64,000 nt of DNA from Flavobacteriaceae bacterium (GTDB lineage Bacteria; Bacteroidota; Bacteroidia; Flavobacteriales; Flavobacteriaceae): NCBI GenBank assembly GCA_021648755.1, contig JAKISG010000001.1, forward strand, positions 1 to 64,000. The letters run 5' to 3'. The translations under genes and the position numbers were made by a program. The stretch's first letter is position 1. Each line of letters opens with the position of its first letter. The notes under the pieces were generated by a model. That model ran no database searches. It was given only the letters and a program-made list of their open reading frames with translations, and was not told the origin of the DNA. Positions 1 to 8,793 of this stretch are shown piece after piece.

Positions 1-726
1 GAAACCGACAGAAGAATTATTAGAGATAAAATTACTTTATTAGGTAGAAAACTAAAAGCTATTGACAAACAAATGGCAGTACAACGTAAAAACCGTGGTA
101 AAATGGTTCGGGTTGCGTTAATAGGTTATACAAATGTTGGCAAATCTACTTTAATGAATGTGGTTAGCAAATCCGATGTTTTTGCTGAAAACAAACTTTT
201 TGCAACCTTAGATACTACGGTTAGAAAAGTAGTGGTTAAAAACATACCTTTTTTATTAACCGATACCGTTGGTTTTATTCGGAAACTACCTACACAATTG
301 GTAGAATCTTTTAAATCTACTTTAGATGAGGTTAGAGAAGCCGATTTATTATTGCATATTGTAGATATTTCACATAAAAATTTTGAAGATCATATTGCAT
401 CGGTAAATAGTATTTTATCCGACATTAAATGTTTGGATAAACCCACTTTAATGGTGTTTAATAAAATAGATACTTACACACATGAAACTATTGCTGAAGA
501 TGATTTAATAACCGAAAAATCAAAAATTCATTACACCTTAGAAGAATGGGAAAACACTTGGATGAATAAAACAGATAATAAAGCTATTTTTATTTCTGCA
601 CTAAATAAAGAAAACTTAGAAAATTTTAAAGCTAAAGTTTACGAAGCAGTAAAAACGATTCATAAAACACGTTTTCCTTATCATGACTATTTATACCAAG
701 AATATGATGAAAAAGGAAAACTATAA
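1..726 (+). CDS. hflX: GTPase HflX, C-terminal part (5' end outside window)
   Basis: The reading frame is open from base 1 and enters with ETDRRIIRDKI, which follows the conserved GETQLE segment of HflX, so the gene starts upstream of the window. The G-domain motifs are visible: G1 GYTNVGKST, G3 DTVGFIRKLP and G4 NKID. HflX is a ribosome-associated GTPase that splits stalled or stressed 70S ribosomes. The ATG at 73 lies inside the family's conserved region and is not the start. The C-terminal tail after the G domain is short and ends with a Tyr-rich stretch. The next gene follows after 11 bases on the same strand. Confidence 0.95.
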   Translation, partial: ETDRRIIRDKITLLGRKLKAIDKQMAVQRKNRGKMVRVALIGYTNVGKSTLMNVVSKSDVFAENKLFATLDTTVRKVVVKNIPFLLTDTVGFIRKLPTQLVESFKSTLDEVREADLLLHIVDISHKNFEDHIASVNSILSDIKCLDKPTLMVFNKIDTYTHETIAEDDLITEKSKIHYTLEEWENTWMNKTDNKAIFISALNKENLENFKAKVYEAVKTIHKTRFPYHDYLYQEYDEKGKL

Positions 727-737
727 ATTATTATTAT

Positions 738-1127
738 ATGAAAACTAAAAAAACACTAGGTAAATTTGCATTAATTCGCATTAAAGTAATAGATGAATGT
801 TTGCAAAAGCATAAACACACCATTGAAGATTTAATGAAAGCTTGTGCTAAAGAATTGAAAAAATATGATCCTACTAAGATAAAATGTAGTAGAAGAACGG
901 TAGAAGGAGATTTAAGAAAATTAAAAGACAATCGTTTAGGTTTTAAAGCACCAATAATTGTAACCAATAAAAAATATCATTCTTATAGCGATCCTAAATT
1001 TACGATAACTAACTATCCAATTCCTTTATCAGACACCGATTATCAAAAGTTAGAAAAAGCAGTAGCCTTTATTAAAATTTATCAAAATTTTCCAAATATT
1101 AGTGAATTAAAAGAACGTTTAGATTAA
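738..1127 (+). CDS. Truncated WYL-type transcriptional regulator (N-terminal DNA-binding half only)
   Basis: The 129-residue product resembles the N-terminal part of Bacteroidota WYL-domain regulators: a first helix with an RIKVIDECL pattern, an IEDLMKAC helix, a CSRRTVEGDLRKLK segment like a winged-helix recognition region, and a YSDPKFTITN stretch that normally leads into the linker. Full-length relatives run to about 300 residues or more and carry a C-terminal WYL ligand-sensing domain, which is absent here. The stop codon shares TTAA with the stop of the convergent plug gene, so no room remains for the missing half. It could be a stand-alone DNA-binding protein or a degraded gene. Family assignment is from remembered sequence pattern. 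Confidence 0.6.
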   Translation: MKTKKTLGKFALIRIKVIDECLQKHKHTIEDLMKACAKELKKYDPTKIKCSRRTVEGDLRKLKDNRLGFKAPIIVTNKKYHSYSDPKFTITNYPIPLSDTDYQKLEKAVAFIKIYQNFPNISELKERLD

Positions 1128-2371
1128 TTTTGCAAATTTACAGAGCTACCAGCGCCTAAACCTATTACTTGTGTATATCTACTACCAAATTTTTTGTAAT
1201 AAACTAGTACTTGGTATTCATTTTCAGTTTGAAAATGCGTGCCTTCAAAAGTAGTATCAATTTCAAAATTTTCATTAACTAGAACATAGGTGTAATTATA
1301 AAAGCCTTGTTTTAGTATAATATCGGTTTCATATAGTTGCGTATTGTCATTATAAGTTAATCGGTTTTCTGTTGTCAACTGCCAATTATTAAATGCTCCA
1401 TATACATATAAATGTGAATTTTTTGCGATGTTTTCATAATTTTGAAAAGTAAAATGGACTTTGGTATATTCAGATTCATACGTGGTATTATCTACATTAA
1501 TACTTCGAGGAAAAAACTTGCCATTAACATCAGGATTGTAAGTGTATGGTTGGTTAATTCTTGCTTGATCTACATATAATCTAGTCTCATATAAATCATT
1601 AAGAACGACTCTACGTATATTGTTAGTTGCAGTTCTTATATCTTTACTATCAAAATACAAGTATTCATTACCGCCAAAAAAAATAGTTTCTTCTCCGTAT
1701 TTATAAATTAATTGTGTTCCACGTAAAAATTGCGGTTTTAAATTTGTAATAACGTTATTCCAATCGTTATTTTGATAAATAGCAATTTGTATTTCTTCAC
1801 TAGGGTTGTTAATTTGTAAATTAGGATGATTAATTACAAACTCTATATTTTGTTTGGTAGCTATATCCGCAATTTTTCTTGCTTTATGAATACTAACACC
1901 TACATCAACCTTTGGTTCAAACACTATAAAACGCCTTGTAAAAACAACTTCTTCCTCTTCATCTAAAACCGAAATCAAATAATTACCACTTATTTTAATA
2001 CGGAAACTTTGATTGGGAATAAATAATTGATAATGTGTATAATCTTGATAGGTGTTAAAAGAATTTACCGAAGTACGAATTCTATCTTCTGCAAAACCAG
2101 TACTAAATTCTGTAGAGCTAAGCTTAGATTTTTTCCAATCATAGGTGCAATGATCCACTTTATAAGTATATTCTTTATCATCACCCTCTAAATCGTCAAA
2201 AGTAAACTCTAAAGTTTCACCAAGCTTAATTATAGGAACAAACGCATTTACATTTTTTGAATGTAAAGTAACCGATTTGATATAAGAAGGCTCTAATACT
2301 TCAAAACTATCTTGAGAAAACAAAACAAGTGGTATAAGAAACAAAAATGTTAAAAAATATTTTTTAATCAT
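1124..2371 (-). CDS. Type IX secretion system plug-like protein (DUF5103 family)
   Basis: This secreted protein of about 415 residues starts with a signal peptide (MIKKYFLTFLFLIPLVLFSQ). The ATG at 2371 is preferred over the longer frame to 2416 because it places the signal peptide at the N-terminus. The body matches the DUF5103 pattern: VTLHSKNVNAFVPII, a YKVDHCTYDW block, a YLYFDSKDIR block, and a later FNNW segment typical of carbohydrate-binding-like folds. Members of this family have been described as plugs of the SprA translocon of the T9SS, closing its periplasmic side. It stands alone and convergent to the WYL-type gene, overlapping it by four bases. Family assignment is fairly secure; the exact role in this organism is inferred. 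Confidence 0.8.
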   Translation of the reverse strand: MIKKYFLTFLFLIPLVLFSQDSFEVLEPSYIKSVTLHSKNVNAFVPIIKLGETLEFTFDDLEGDDKEYTYKVDHCTYDWKKSKLSSTEFSTGFAEDRIRTSVNSFNTYQDYTHYQLFIPNQSFRIKISGNYLISVLDEEEEVVFTRRFIVFEPKVDVGVSIHKARKIADIATKQNIEFVINHPNLQINNPSEEIQIAIYQNNDWNNVITNLKPQFLRGTQLIYKYGEETIFFGGNEYLYFDSKDIRTATNNIRRVVLNDLYETRLYVDQARINQPYTYNPDVNGKFFPRSINVDNTTYESEYTKVHFTFQNYENIAKNSHLYVYGAFNNWQLTTENRLTYNDNTQLYETDIILKQGFYNYTYVLVNENFEIDTTFEGTHFQTENEYQVLVYYKKFGSRYTQVIGLGAGSSVNLQN

Positions 2372-2550
2372 TATTTTAGTAAATTTAACTGGTTTAATAC
2401 AATTAATATACCACAATAATACGGAAATTAATTTAAGTCTAAATTCTTTATACTAAATTAAACTTTAAGGTTTTTTATAATCCTAAATTTTAATAAAAAA
2501 TCAATCTTTTTTTAACTATTTAGAATAAATATAAATAGCAATTTTATTAA

Positions 2551-2579
2551 TTTACTTCTATAAAAAAGAAGTAAATTTG
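2551..2579 (+). promoter_or_regulatory. nqr operon promoter -7 box with an overlapping perfect dyad
   Basis: A TAAATTTG box (2572-2579) matches the Bacteroidota -7 consensus TAnnTTTG and lies 32 bases before the nqrA ATG. It overlaps the right arm of a perfect 9-bp inverted repeat, TTTACTTCT (2551-2559) and AGAAGTAAA (2567-2575), with a 7-base spacer. No clear TTG stands at -33; a TTTAC at 2551 is the nearest. The dyad could be a repressor or activator operator or an AT-rich hairpin. Confidence 0.55.
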
Positions 2580-2611
2580 CATCGTTTTTAAGAACCTAAT
2601 TCAAAAAATAA

Positions 2612-3955
2612 ATGTCTACAGACATAAAAATCAAAAAAGGCTTAACCATTAAGCTACAAGGAGCAGCTTCAAATGACATTGAAACGTCCACTCGTTCTAA
2701 AATTTTTACTATTTATCCAACAGATTTTCACGGAATCACACCTAAGCTTACTGTAAAAGTAGGTGCTAAATTATTAGCAGGTGATGTTTTATTCTATGCA
2801 AAATCTAATGAAGAGTTGAAATTTACTTCACCTGTAAGTGGCGAATTGACTGGCATTATCCGTGGAGCAAAACGTAAAATTTTAGCTTTAACCATTAAAG
2901 CAGATGCAAAGGATACTTACAAAGACTTTGGTAAAAAAACACCAAGTAATTTAACAGATGTTCAAATAAAAGAAGCGCTATTAGAATGTGGTGCTTGGGC
3001 ATTTATAAATCAACGACCATACGATACCTTAGCCAACCCTAAAGATACACCAAAAGCCATTTTTGTATCTGGATTCGATACGGCACCATTAGCAGCAAAC
3101 ACAAAAATTACGCTACAAGGTAAAGAAGATGCTTTTCAAGTAGGAATGGATGCCTTATCAAAATTAACCGAAGGTAAAATACATTTATCTGTTCAAGGAA
3201 ATTCGTTTTTAAATACTATTAAAGGAGTTTCAATTCACAATATAACAGGAAAACATCCAGCAGGAAATGTTGGTGTGCAAATTTCAAAAATAAACCCTAT
3301 AAATTCAGGAGATAGAGTCTGGACAATAAACGCACAAGACGTTGCTATTATTGGCAACTTATTTTTAACTGGAAATTTTGATACCACAAGAATAATTGCT
3401 CTAGCAGGATCCGAAGTATCTAATCCAAAATATTATCAAGCAAAACCAGGAACTTCTATCGCCGACTTTACTAAGGATAAATTAGCATCTGATAATGTAA
3501 GAATTATCAACGGAAATCCATTAACAGGAAAATCCATAAAAATGGAAGGTAGTCTTGGTTTCTATAATAACGAAGTTACTGTATTGCCAGAAGGTGGCGC
3601 ATATCGTTTTATGGGCTGGTTGCCATTTGTAGGTAATCACATACATAGTGTTTCACGTACATCATTCTCGTTTTTAGCATCTAAGAAAGAATATGTTTTA
3701 AATACATTATTGAATGGTGAAGAGCGTGCTTTCGTAGAAACTGGTGCTATGGAAAAAGTAATGCCAATTGATGTATACCCAATGCAATTACTAAAAGCAA
3801 CACTAGTTGGAGACATAGACAGAATGGAAAAATTAGGAATTTACGAAGTAGCTCCAGAAGACTTTGCATTGATAGATTATACAAGTTCATCAAAAATTGA
3901 AGCACAAGATATTATTAGAAAAGGATTGGATTTAATGATTTCCGAAGTAGGATAA
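2612..3955 (+). CDS. nqrA: Na+-translocating NADH:quinone reductase subunit A
   Basis: This 447-residue protein is the cytoplasm-facing subunit A of the Na+-NQR complex, which oxidises NADH, reduces quinone and pumps Na+ outward. Family hallmarks are the N-terminal KIKKGLTIKLQGA, a CGAWAFINQRPYDTLANP block and the VSGFDTAPLA segment. Length fits the family. It is the first gene of nqrABCDEF, with 25 bases before nqrB, and the candidate operon promoter lies just upstream. The order is the standard one, which makes the assignment very safe. Confidence 0.97.
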   Translation: MSTDIKIKKGLTIKLQGAASNDIETSTRSKIFTIYPTDFHGITPKLTVKVGAKLLAGDVLFYAKSNEELKFTSPVSGELTGIIRGAKRKILALTIKADAKDTYKDFGKKTPSNLTDVQIKEALLECGAWAFINQRPYDTLANPKDTPKAIFVSGFDTAPLAANTKITLQGKEDAFQVGMDALSKLTEGKIHLSVQGNSFLNTIKGVSIHNITGKHPAGNVGVQISKINPINSGDRVWTINAQDVAIIGNLFLTGNFDTTRIIALAGSEVSNPKYYQAKPGTSIADFTKDKLASDNVRIINGNPLTGKSIKMEGSLGFYNNEVTVLPEGGAYRFMGWLPFVGNHIHSVSRTSFSFLASKKEYVLNTLLNGEERAFVETGAMEKVMPIDVYPMQLLKATLVGDIDRMEKLGIYEVAPEDFALIDYTSSSKIEAQDIIRKGLDLMISEVG

Positions 3956-3980
3956 TTTTTTATAGATATAAAATTTACAA

Positions 3981-5135
3981 ATGAAATTTTTACGAAAACA
4001 ATTAGATAAAGTAAAACCACTTTTTGATAAAGGTGGAAAATATGAAAAATTTGCACCTGCATTTTTTGGAATAGACACTCTTTTATTCGTGCCAAATCAC
4101 GCTACACATAAAGGATCTCACATTCGTGATGCTGTAGATTTAAAACGTATAATGATTACCGTAGTAATAGCATTACTTCCTGCCTTATTCTTTGGAATGT
4201 GGAATATTGGCTACCAACACTTTTCACAAGTTTCAGGTTCAGACATGAGCTTTATGGCCTTATTTAGCTATGGAGCATTAAAAATGTTACCAATGATCGT
4301 TGTATCGTATGGAGTTGGATTAGGAATTGAATTTGCATTTGCTATCTTTAGAGGTCACGAAGTAAATGAAGGTTATTTAGTAACAGGTATGTTAATACCA
4401 ATGATTATGCCTATTGACATGCCTTTATGGATGTTAGCAGTTTCCGTAGTTTTTGCTGTTGTAATAGGTAAAGAGGCTTTTGGTGGAACAGGAATGAATA
4501 TTTTAAACCCTGCTCTAGTAGCTCGTGCATTTGCCTTATTTTCTTATACAGGTTTTATGAGTGGAGATAAAGTTTGGGTTGCAGACGCTGGAATTGATGG
4601 CTTGTCTGGTGAAACTATTTTAGGAACTTTAGCCTTAGGAAAAGAAACATCAACTAGTGTATTTGATATGTTTATGGGTTATATGCCTGGCTCTATAGGA
4701 GAAACTTCTGTTTTAATGATTTTAATTGGTGCAGCAATTTTATTATTTACAAAGGTTGCAAGTTGGCGAATTATGTTATCTGCCGTTATTGGAGCTGCTT
4801 TAGTTGGTTTATTATTTAATGCAATTGGAAGTGAAACAAATGATTTATTTAATTTTTCTTGGTATGAACACTTATTAGTTGGTGGTTTTGCTTTTGGTAT
4901 TGTATTTATGGCAACAGACCCTGTATCGGCAGCACAAACCAATAAAGGTAAATGGATTTATGGTTTCTTAATTGGTGTATTTTCTATATTAATACGTATT
5001 GTAAACCCAACGTTGCCAGAAGGTGTAATGATGGCAATATTATTGATGAATGTATTTGCACCAACTATTGACCATTATGTAATTAATGGAAACATTAAAC
5101 GCAGACAAAAAAGATTAAAACTAAAAAAAGCATAG
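3981..5135 (+). CDS. nqrB: Na+-translocating NADH:quinone reductase subunit B
   Basis: This 384-residue, multi-spanning inner-membrane subunit belongs to the RnfD/NqrB family. It carries a DGLSGETI segment matching the covalent-FMN attachment motif (S-G-x-T); the acceptor would be Thr212. Conserved GGTGMNILNPALVARAF and MATDPVSAAQT segments are present. In the V. cholerae enzyme NqrB holds riboflavin and FMN and is part of the Na+ path. The flavin transferase (ApbE) needed to attach FMN is not encoded in this window. The stop is followed two bases later by the nqrC ATG, so translational coupling is likely. Confidence 0.97.
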   Translation: MKFLRKQLDKVKPLFDKGGKYEKFAPAFFGIDTLLFVPNHATHKGSHIRDAVDLKRIMITVVIALLPALFFGMWNIGYQHFSQVSGSDMSFMALFSYGALKMLPMIVVSYGVGLGIEFAFAIFRGHEVNEGYLVTGMLIPMIMPIDMPLWMLAVSVVFAVVIGKEAFGGTGMNILNPALVARAFALFSYTGFMSGDKVWVADAGIDGLSGETILGTLALGKETSTSVFDMFMGYMPGSIGETSVLMILIGAAILLFTKVASWRIMLSAVIGAALVGLLFNAIGSETNDLFNFSWYEHLLVGGFAFGIVFMATDPVSAAQTNKGKWIYGFLIGVFSILIRIVNPTLPEGVMMAILLMNVFAPTIDHYVINGNIKRRQKRLKLKKA

Positions 5136-5137
5136 TT

Positions 5138-5830
5138 ATGAACAGAAATTCTAATGCATATACCTTTATTTTTGCCATTGTTTTAGTGGTTGTTGTAGCT
5201 TCGTTACTAGCTTTTGTATCCGAAAGTACTAAAGAAAGGCGTGCAAATAATGTAAAGTTAGAAAAAATGCAAAATATCTTATCTACTATTGGAGTTGATG
5301 CAAGTAGAGAAGAAGCAGGAAAAGTTTTTTCAACATATATTAAACAAAAATTATCTTTAAAAGCTGATGGAACTGTGGATCAAAATGTAGAAGCTTTTGA
5401 AATAAACTTAAAACACGAAATCAAAAAACCTGTAGAAAAACAACGCTTCCCTATTTATGTAGCCGAAAAAGAAGGAAAGAAATTTTATGTAATTCCTTTA
5501 CATGGAGCAGGACTTTGGGATGCAATTTGGGGTTATATGGCTTTTGCTGATGATGAAAACACTATTGTAGGAGCATCTTTTGATCATAAAGGAGAAACTC
5601 CAGGCTTAGGAGCAGAAATCAATCAATCTTGGTTTGAAGAGAGGTTTATAGGTGATCAAATTATGAAAGGATCTGAATTCGTTTCGGTAAAAGTAATAAA
5701 AGGAGGAACACCTGAGAGCAATAAACACGGAGTTGATGGCTTGTCTGGAGGAACAATTACCGCAGATGGCGTTTCAGCAATGATTGAAGAAAGATTAAAA
5801 CATTACTTAGTATATTTTAAAAATAATTAA
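5138..5830 (+). CDS. nqrC: Na+-translocating NADH:quinone reductase subunit C
   Basis: This 230-residue subunit has one N-terminal membrane helix (about residues 9-27) followed by a periplasmic FMN-binding domain. The DGLSGGTIT motif identifies Thr206 as the covalent FMN site, as in the V. cholerae enzyme. GASFDHKGETPGLGAEI is the other family signature. It is very tightly spaced with nqrB upstream and nqrD downstream (two bases each), as expected for subunits made in fixed ratio. Confidence 0.97.
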   Translation: MNRNSNAYTFIFAIVLVVVVASLLAFVSESTKERRANNVKLEKMQNILSTIGVDASREEAGKVFSTYIKQKLSLKADGTVDQNVEAFEINLKHEIKKPVEKQRFPIYVAEKEGKKFYVIPLHGAGLWDAIWGYMAFADDENTIVGASFDHKGETPGLGAEINQSWFEERFIGDQIMKGSEFVSVKVIKGGTPESNKHGVDGLSGGTITADGVSAMIEERLKHYLVYFKNN

Positions 5831-5832
5831 CA

Positions 5833-6507
5833 ATGGCAGAAAAAGAAGCTTTATTCTCCTCAAAAAATAAACGATTATTACTTGACCCTTTAGGTGATGA
5901 TAATCCTGTTTCAGTACAAGTATTAGGTATATGTGCTGCATTAGCAATTACCGTACAATTAAAACCCGCAATTGTAATGTCAATTGCAGTACTATTTGTT
6001 TTGGTTGCAAGTAACGTACTTGTATCTTTACTACGTAACTTAATACCAAGTCGTATTCGTATTATCGTACAATTAGTTATTGTAGCTAGTTTGGTAATTT
6101 TAGTAGACTTAGTTCTAAATGCCTTTTTATATGACGTAAGTAAAGAATTATCCGTTTTTGTTGGATTGATTATTACCAATTGTTTAATTATGGGTCGTTT
6201 AGAAGCTTTTGCTCTTGGGAATACACCTTGGAGAGCTTTTTTAGATGGTATTGGTAATGCTGGTGGATATGCATTAATTTTAATAGTAGTTGCCTTTTTT
6301 AGAGAACTATTAGGTTCGGGTAAACTATTAGGTTTTGAAGTTTTAGGATATAAAGGAAAAACATTAGCAGATTCAACAGGTTTATATAGCTTTGGCTATG
6401 AAAATAATGGCTTTATGTTATTATCACCAATGGCTTTAATTGTTGTTGGAATTTATATTTGGATACAAAGAACTAAAAGTAGAAATTTAATAGAAGCTAA
6501 TAATTAG
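5833..6507 (+). CDS. nqrD: Na+-translocating NADH:quinone reductase subunit D
   Basis: This 224-residue protein has about six transmembrane helices and belongs to the NqrD/RnfE family. Two membrane cysteines sit at the positions used by NqrD and NqrE to hold an intramembrane iron centre: Cys34 in LGICAALAIT and Cys117 in IITNCLIMGR. RLEAFALGNTPW is typical of the family. A 66-base gap separates it from nqrE with no clear promoter. Together with NqrE it forms the pseudo-symmetric half-channel pair of the complex. Confidence 0.97.
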   Translation: MAEKEALFSSKNKRLLLDPLGDDNPVSVQVLGICAALAITVQLKPAIVMSIAVLFVLVASNVLVSLLRNLIPSRIRIIVQLVIVASLVILVDLVLNAFLYDVSKELSVFVGLIITNCLIMGRLEAFALGNTPWRAFLDGIGNAGGYALILIVVAFFRELLGSGKLLGFEVLGYKGKTLADSTGLYSFGYENNGFMLLSPMALIVVGIYIWIQRTKSRNLIEANN

Positions 6508-6573
6508 GGATCGTTAATCAGAATAAATAAACAGACTGATTTTCACTAAACACAGAGTACAAAAACAAAAAAA

Positions 6574-7191
6574 ATGGAAGAATTAATTAGTTTATTCGTA
6601 AAAAGCATCTTTATAGAGAACATGATATTTGCATATTTCTTAGGAATGTGTTCTTATCTTGCAGTATCAAAAAAGGTAGATACTGCTGTAGGATTAGGCT
6701 TAGCAGTAATATTTGTTTTAGTTATTACTGTTCCTGTAAATTACCTATTAGATAATTATATATTAAAACCAGGCGCTTTAGTTTGGTTAGGAGAAGAATA
6801 TGCAACGATTGATTTAAGCTTCTTAAGCTTTATTATGTTTATTTCTGTGATTGCATCTATGGTGCAATTAGTTGAAATGATTGTTGAAAAATTTGCACCA
6901 ACTTTATATAGTCAATTAGGTATTTTTTTACCACTTATTGCTGTAAACTGTGCTATTTTAGGAGGGTCATTATTTATGCAACAAAAAGATTTTGGCACAA
7001 TAACCGAATCCTTTGTTTATGGTTTAGGTTCAGGTATAGGTTGGCTATTAGCCATTGTTGCTATTGCCGCAATTAGAGAAAAAATTAGTTATTCAAATAT
7101 ACCTGCTCCTTTAAAAGGACTAGGTATTACCTTTATCATTACTGGTTTAATGGCAATCGCCTTTATGAGTTTTGGTGGAATTAAATTGTAA
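6574..7191 (+). CDS. nqrE: Na+-translocating NADH:quinone reductase subunit E
   Basis: This 205-residue membrane subunit is homologous to NqrD in inverted topology and is related to RnfA. The paired membrane cysteines are Cys26 (YFLGMCSYLAVS) and Cys126 (LIAVNCAILGGSLF). FVYGLGSGIGWLLAIVAIAAIREK is the expected C-terminal signature. A 148-base spacer with a hairpin and short repeats follows before nqrF, the longest gap in the operon. Confidence 0.97.
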   Translation: MEELISLFVKSIFIENMIFAYFLGMCSYLAVSKKVDTAVGLGLAVIFVLVITVPVNYLLDNYILKPGALVWLGEEYATIDLSFLSFIMFISVIASMVQLVEMIVEKFAPTLYSQLGIFLPLIAVNCAILGGSLFMQQKDFGTITESFVYGLGSGIGWLLAIVAIAAIREKISYSNIPAPLKGLGITFIITGLMAIAFMSFGGIKL

Positions 7192-7198
7192 AAAAACA

Positions 7199-7234
7199 CT
7201 AGTCTTTTAGACCTATGAATGACTGAAAGACTAG
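7199..7234 (+). other. Inverted repeat between nqrE and nqrF
   Basis: The arms CTAGTCTTT (7199-7207) and AAAGACTAG (7226-7234) pair perfectly over 9 bp around an 18-base loop. There is no T-tract after it, so it is not a convincing intrinsic terminator. It may be an RNA-processing or stability element that adjusts nqrF relative to nqrA-E. Confidence 0.4.
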
Positions 7235-7299
7235 AGATTGAAATATTAAAATAATAAAATGATTTATACTTATTGTGATTAGAAAAAATACAAGTTCAA

Positions 7300-7330
7300 A
7301 GTCTAAACATATATAAGTCTAAAGTCTAAA
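7300..7330 (+). repeat. Three AGTCTAAA repeats before nqrF
   Basis: AGTCTAAA occurs at 7300-7307, 7316-7323 and 7323-7330, immediately upstream of the nqrF ATG at 7340. The unit is low-complexity and resembles spacer repeats elsewhere in the window (AAAGACTAAAA before frr). No function can be assigned from sequence. Confidence 0.5.
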
Positions 7331-7339
7331 AGAGAACAA

Positions 7340-8632
7340 ATGAGTCCAATAGTAGCAAGTATCGTATTTTCATTAATACTAATTATCTTATTAGTAAGTA
7401 TCTTATTATTCGCAAAAGCGAAACTAATGCCTTCAGGTAAAGTGAAAATTATCATAAACGGAGAAAAAACAATCGAAGTAGATGCAGGAGCAACTTTATT
7501 ACAAACGCTAGGTGATGAAAAAATATTTTTACCATCGGCTTGTGGTGGTGGAGGAACTTGTGTACAATGTGAATGCCATGTTCAATCTGGTGGCGGAGAA
7601 GCTTTACCAACCGAAGTGCCTCATTTTACACGTAAAGAATTGGCAGAAGGAATTCGTTTATCTTGTCAAGTAAAAGTAAAAAATGATATGGAAATCACCA
7701 TTCCAGAAGAAATTTTTGGAATTAAAAAATGGGAAGCAACCGTAGTTTCTAACTATAACGTTGCAACTTTTATTAAAGAATTTATTGTTGAACTGCCAGA
7801 AGATATGGACTATAAAGCTGGTGGTTATGTTCAAATTGAAATTCCAAATTGCGAAGTGAATTTTGAAACTATGGATATAACAGCGCATCCAGAGGAACAT
7901 CCAGGAGAACCAGATAAATATAAAGAAGATTGGAAAAAACACAATCTTTGGCCTTTGAAAATGAAAAATTCTGAAAATGTAGAAAGAGCATACTCTATGG
8001 CTTCTTACCCTGCTGAAGGAAGACGTGTAATGTTAAATGTACGTATTGCTACTCCACCTTGGGATAGAGAAAAAAATGGATGGATGGATGTAAATCCAGG
8101 AATCGCTTCATCTTATATATTTGATCAAAAACCAGGAGATAAAGTAATTGTATCTGGACCTTACGGAGAATTTTTTATAAACGAAAGTGATGCAGAAATG
8201 CTGTATGTTGGTGGTGGAGCAGGGATGGCACCAATGCGTTCACATTTGTATCACTTATTCAGAACCTTAAAAACAGGTAGAACCGTTACCTATTGGTATG
8301 GCGGACGTTCAAAAGCAGAACTATTCTACGTAGAACACTTTAGAGCTCTAGAAAAAGATTTTCCTAATTTTAAATTCTTTGTTGGCTTATCTGACCCTAC
8401 TGAGGCTGATAACTGGAAAGTAAAAACCGATATAAATGACGAAACTGGTGATGGATTTACAGGTTTTATACACCAAGTAGTAATAGATCAATACTTATCA
8501 AAACACGAAGCTCCTGAAGATTTAGAATTGTATTTCTGTGGACCACCATTAATGAATAATGCAGTACAAAAAATGGGTGAAGATTTTGGTCTAGCCGATG
8601 AGAATATCCGTTTTGATGATTTTGGAGGATAG
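7340..8632 (+). CDS. nqrF: Na+-translocating NADH:quinone reductase subunit F
   Basis: This 430-residue subunit is the NADH-oxidising entry point of the complex. An N-terminal membrane helix (about residues 7-25) is followed by a plant-type ferredoxin domain with its [2Fe-2S] ligands at Cys68, Cys74, Cys77 and Cys109, then an FAD-binding domain (RAYSMASYP) and an NADH-binding domain (GGGAGMAPMRSHL, then YFCGPPLMNNAV). It is the last operon gene and is followed by a hairpin terminator at 8653-8690. Confidence 0.97.
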   Translation: MSPIVASIVFSLILIILLVSILLFAKAKLMPSGKVKIIINGEKTIEVDAGATLLQTLGDEKIFLPSACGGGGTCVQCECHVQSGGGEALPTEVPHFTRKELAEGIRLSCQVKVKNDMEITIPEEIFGIKKWEATVVSNYNVATFIKEFIVELPEDMDYKAGGYVQIEIPNCEVNFETMDITAHPEEHPGEPDKYKEDWKKHNLWPLKMKNSENVERAYSMASYPAEGRRVMLNVRIATPPWDREKNGWMDVNPGIASSYIFDQKPGDKVIVSGPYGEFFINESDAEMLYVGGGAGMAPMRSHLYHLFRTLKTGRTVTYWYGGRSKAELFYVEHFRALEKDFPNFKFFVGLSDPTEADNWKVKTDINDETGDGFTGFIHQVVIDQYLSKHEAPEDLELYFCGPPLMNNAVQKMGEDFGLADENIRFDDFGG

Positions 8633-8652
8633 TTTTAAATTATAAAAAACTT

Positions 8653-8690
8653 AAACGCATTGTAATTCATTTTATAATGCGTTTTTTATA
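8653..8690 (+). terminator. Rho-independent terminator of the nqr operon
   Basis: AAACGCATT (8653-8661) pairs with AATGCGTTT (8676-8684) around a 14-base loop and is followed by a T-rich run. It sits 20 bases after the nqrF stop, where an operon terminator is expected. Confidence 0.8.
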
Positions 8691-8699
8691 TCATTGAAA

Positions 8700-8762
8700 A
8701 TGAAAAAAACACTTTCTGTAATAGCATTTTTAATTTTGATTTCTATGCCATCAAAAAAATAA
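8700..8762 (+). pseudogene. Short signal-peptide-like ORF cut off next to the insertion sequence
   Basis: An ATG at 8700 opens a 20-codon frame, MKKTLSVIAFLILISMPSKK, that looks like the start of an exported protein. It ends in an A-rich run five bases before the left end of the insertion sequence. Only 34 bases lie between the other IS end and the next gene, so the rest of the gene is not there. It is probably a remnant left by insertion plus deletion, though a chance ORF cannot be excluded. Confidence 0.35.
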
Positions 8763-8767
8763 AAAAC

Positions 8768-8793
8768 GGGTCACATATTTTTTATGGGGATTA
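8768..8793 (+). repeat. Left terminal inverted repeat of the IS
   Basis: It begins GGGTCACATAT and ends GGGGATTA, and matches the right repeat at positions 1-11 and 18-26, with a divergent six-base centre. Confidence 0.8.
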
